Assembly (NCBI GenBank): GCA_964414755.1
Contig: CAYPXH010000007.1
Location: 1 to 43,016 of the forward strand
Length of the DNA stretch: 43,016 nucleotides
Direction of reading: 5' to 3'
DNA from: JAEUKQ01 sp964414755
Lineage (GTDB): Bacteria; Pseudomonadota; Alphaproteobacteria; JAEUKQ01
The notes below the pieces were generated by a model. The model made no database searches. It was not told where the DNA came from and was given only the letters and a program-made list of their open reading frames with translations. Positions 42,745-43,016 of the stretch are shown here, in pieces. Every line of letters starts with the position of its first letter. Position 1 is the stretch's first letter. The position numbers and the translations under genes were made by a program.

Positions 42745-43016
42745 TTAGGAAATATTCTCAATACGCTGCATTGCGTGATGCAATTTCTGACGACGTTCTT
42801 CTGCCTGCGCTAATCTTTCTTTGAAGTCGGCAACGACATGATCCTCGGCTTTTGCCATAAATTGTTTGTTCGATAATTTTTCTTGAATTCGTTTAAATTC
42901 TTCAATGTTCTTATCAATCTCTTTGCCAAGACGTATTTTTTCTGCCTTAATGTCAATAATATCTTGTACTTCAATAAAAACACTGACTTTGCCAACAAGC
43001 ATTTGAATATTCTTTG
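42745..43016 (-). CDS. valS: Valyl-tRNA synthetase, C-terminal fragment
   Basis: Partial gene; its 5' part lies beyond the window and the frame stays open to the edge. The visible 89 residues form the C-terminal coiled-coil arm of ValRS: FIEVQDIIDIKAEKIRLGKEI, then KLSNKQFMAKAEDHVVADFKERLAQAEERRQKL (key parts IDIKAEK, KLSNKQFMAKA, VVADFKE). This arm binds tRNA-Val. The internal ATG at 43002 is not the true start. It is followed after 96 bases by phhA, which has its own promoter. Confidence 0.93.
   Translation of the reverse strand, partial: KNIQMLVGKVSVFIEVQDIIDIKAEKIRLGKEIDKNIEEFKRIQEKLSNKQFMAKAEDHVVADFKERLAQAEERRQKLHHAMQRIENIS

Noticed and set aside
1..43016. CRISPR arrays, insertion sequences, prophage, toxin-antitoxin or defence islands
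   Set aside because: No regularly spaced repeats, transposase, integrase, restriction or toxin motifs were found; nearly every base is accounted for by core genes.

Overview
The window comes from an AT-rich alphaproteobacterium. Evidence for this is a GcrA homologue, an adjacent divK-pleD pair followed by a cysteine-free L33 gene, a bolA-grxD pair, an ELM1-family protein, a PAS_5 protein, and the alphaproteobacterial gene order rpsF-rpsR-rplI-dnaB-alr and TPR-bamB-der. I cannot place it to genus. No phage, insertion sequence, CRISPR array, tRNA or rRNA was found. It reads as chromosomal core, densely packed, with many overlapping or near-touching genes.

Layout. 1-1639 (+): the C-terminal end of a probable purC, then bolA, grxD and an SDR gene. 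1645-14329 (-), read from high to low coordinate: rpsF-rpsR-rplI, a hairpin, then dnaB-alr-mlaE-mlaF-radA-cvpA-SDR-fabD-fabG-acpP-fabF-mltG. This joins ribosomal proteins, replication, D-alanine supply, lipid transport, fatty-acid synthesis and glycan-strand termination. 14480-17896 (-): TPR protein, bamB and der. 18165-19177: convergent gcrA (+) and a PAS_5 gene (-). 19289-20629 (-): RsmB-type methyltransferase. 20819-22291 (+): a ctpA-type protease. 22313-27208 (-): aspS-aguA-divK-pleD-rpmG. 27335-29440 (+): rnd and a 3-hydroxybutyrate dehydrogenase. 29445-36893 (-): a giant alpha-2-macroglobulin gene with pbpC. 37053-39436 (+): an ELM1-like gene and a MltB-type transglycosylase. 39446-41097 (-): a 77-aa unknown ORF, lemA and a TPM-domain gene. 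41192-43016 (-): the valS 3' end, phhA and maiA.

The thread worth following is cell-cycle control. The window carries GcrA, DivK and a PleD whose GGDEF domain has lost its signature, its metal ligand and its inhibitory site. TTAA-N7-TTAA (CtrA-type) motifs lie upstream of bolA, the PAS_5 gene (a double, phased copy) and ctpA. Other points are two mutually exclusive hairpins ahead of the hydroxybutyrate dehydrogenase, a direct repeat carrying TATAAT upstream of the TPR gene, and several genes with TTG or GTG starts. I see no clearly new defence or mobile system.
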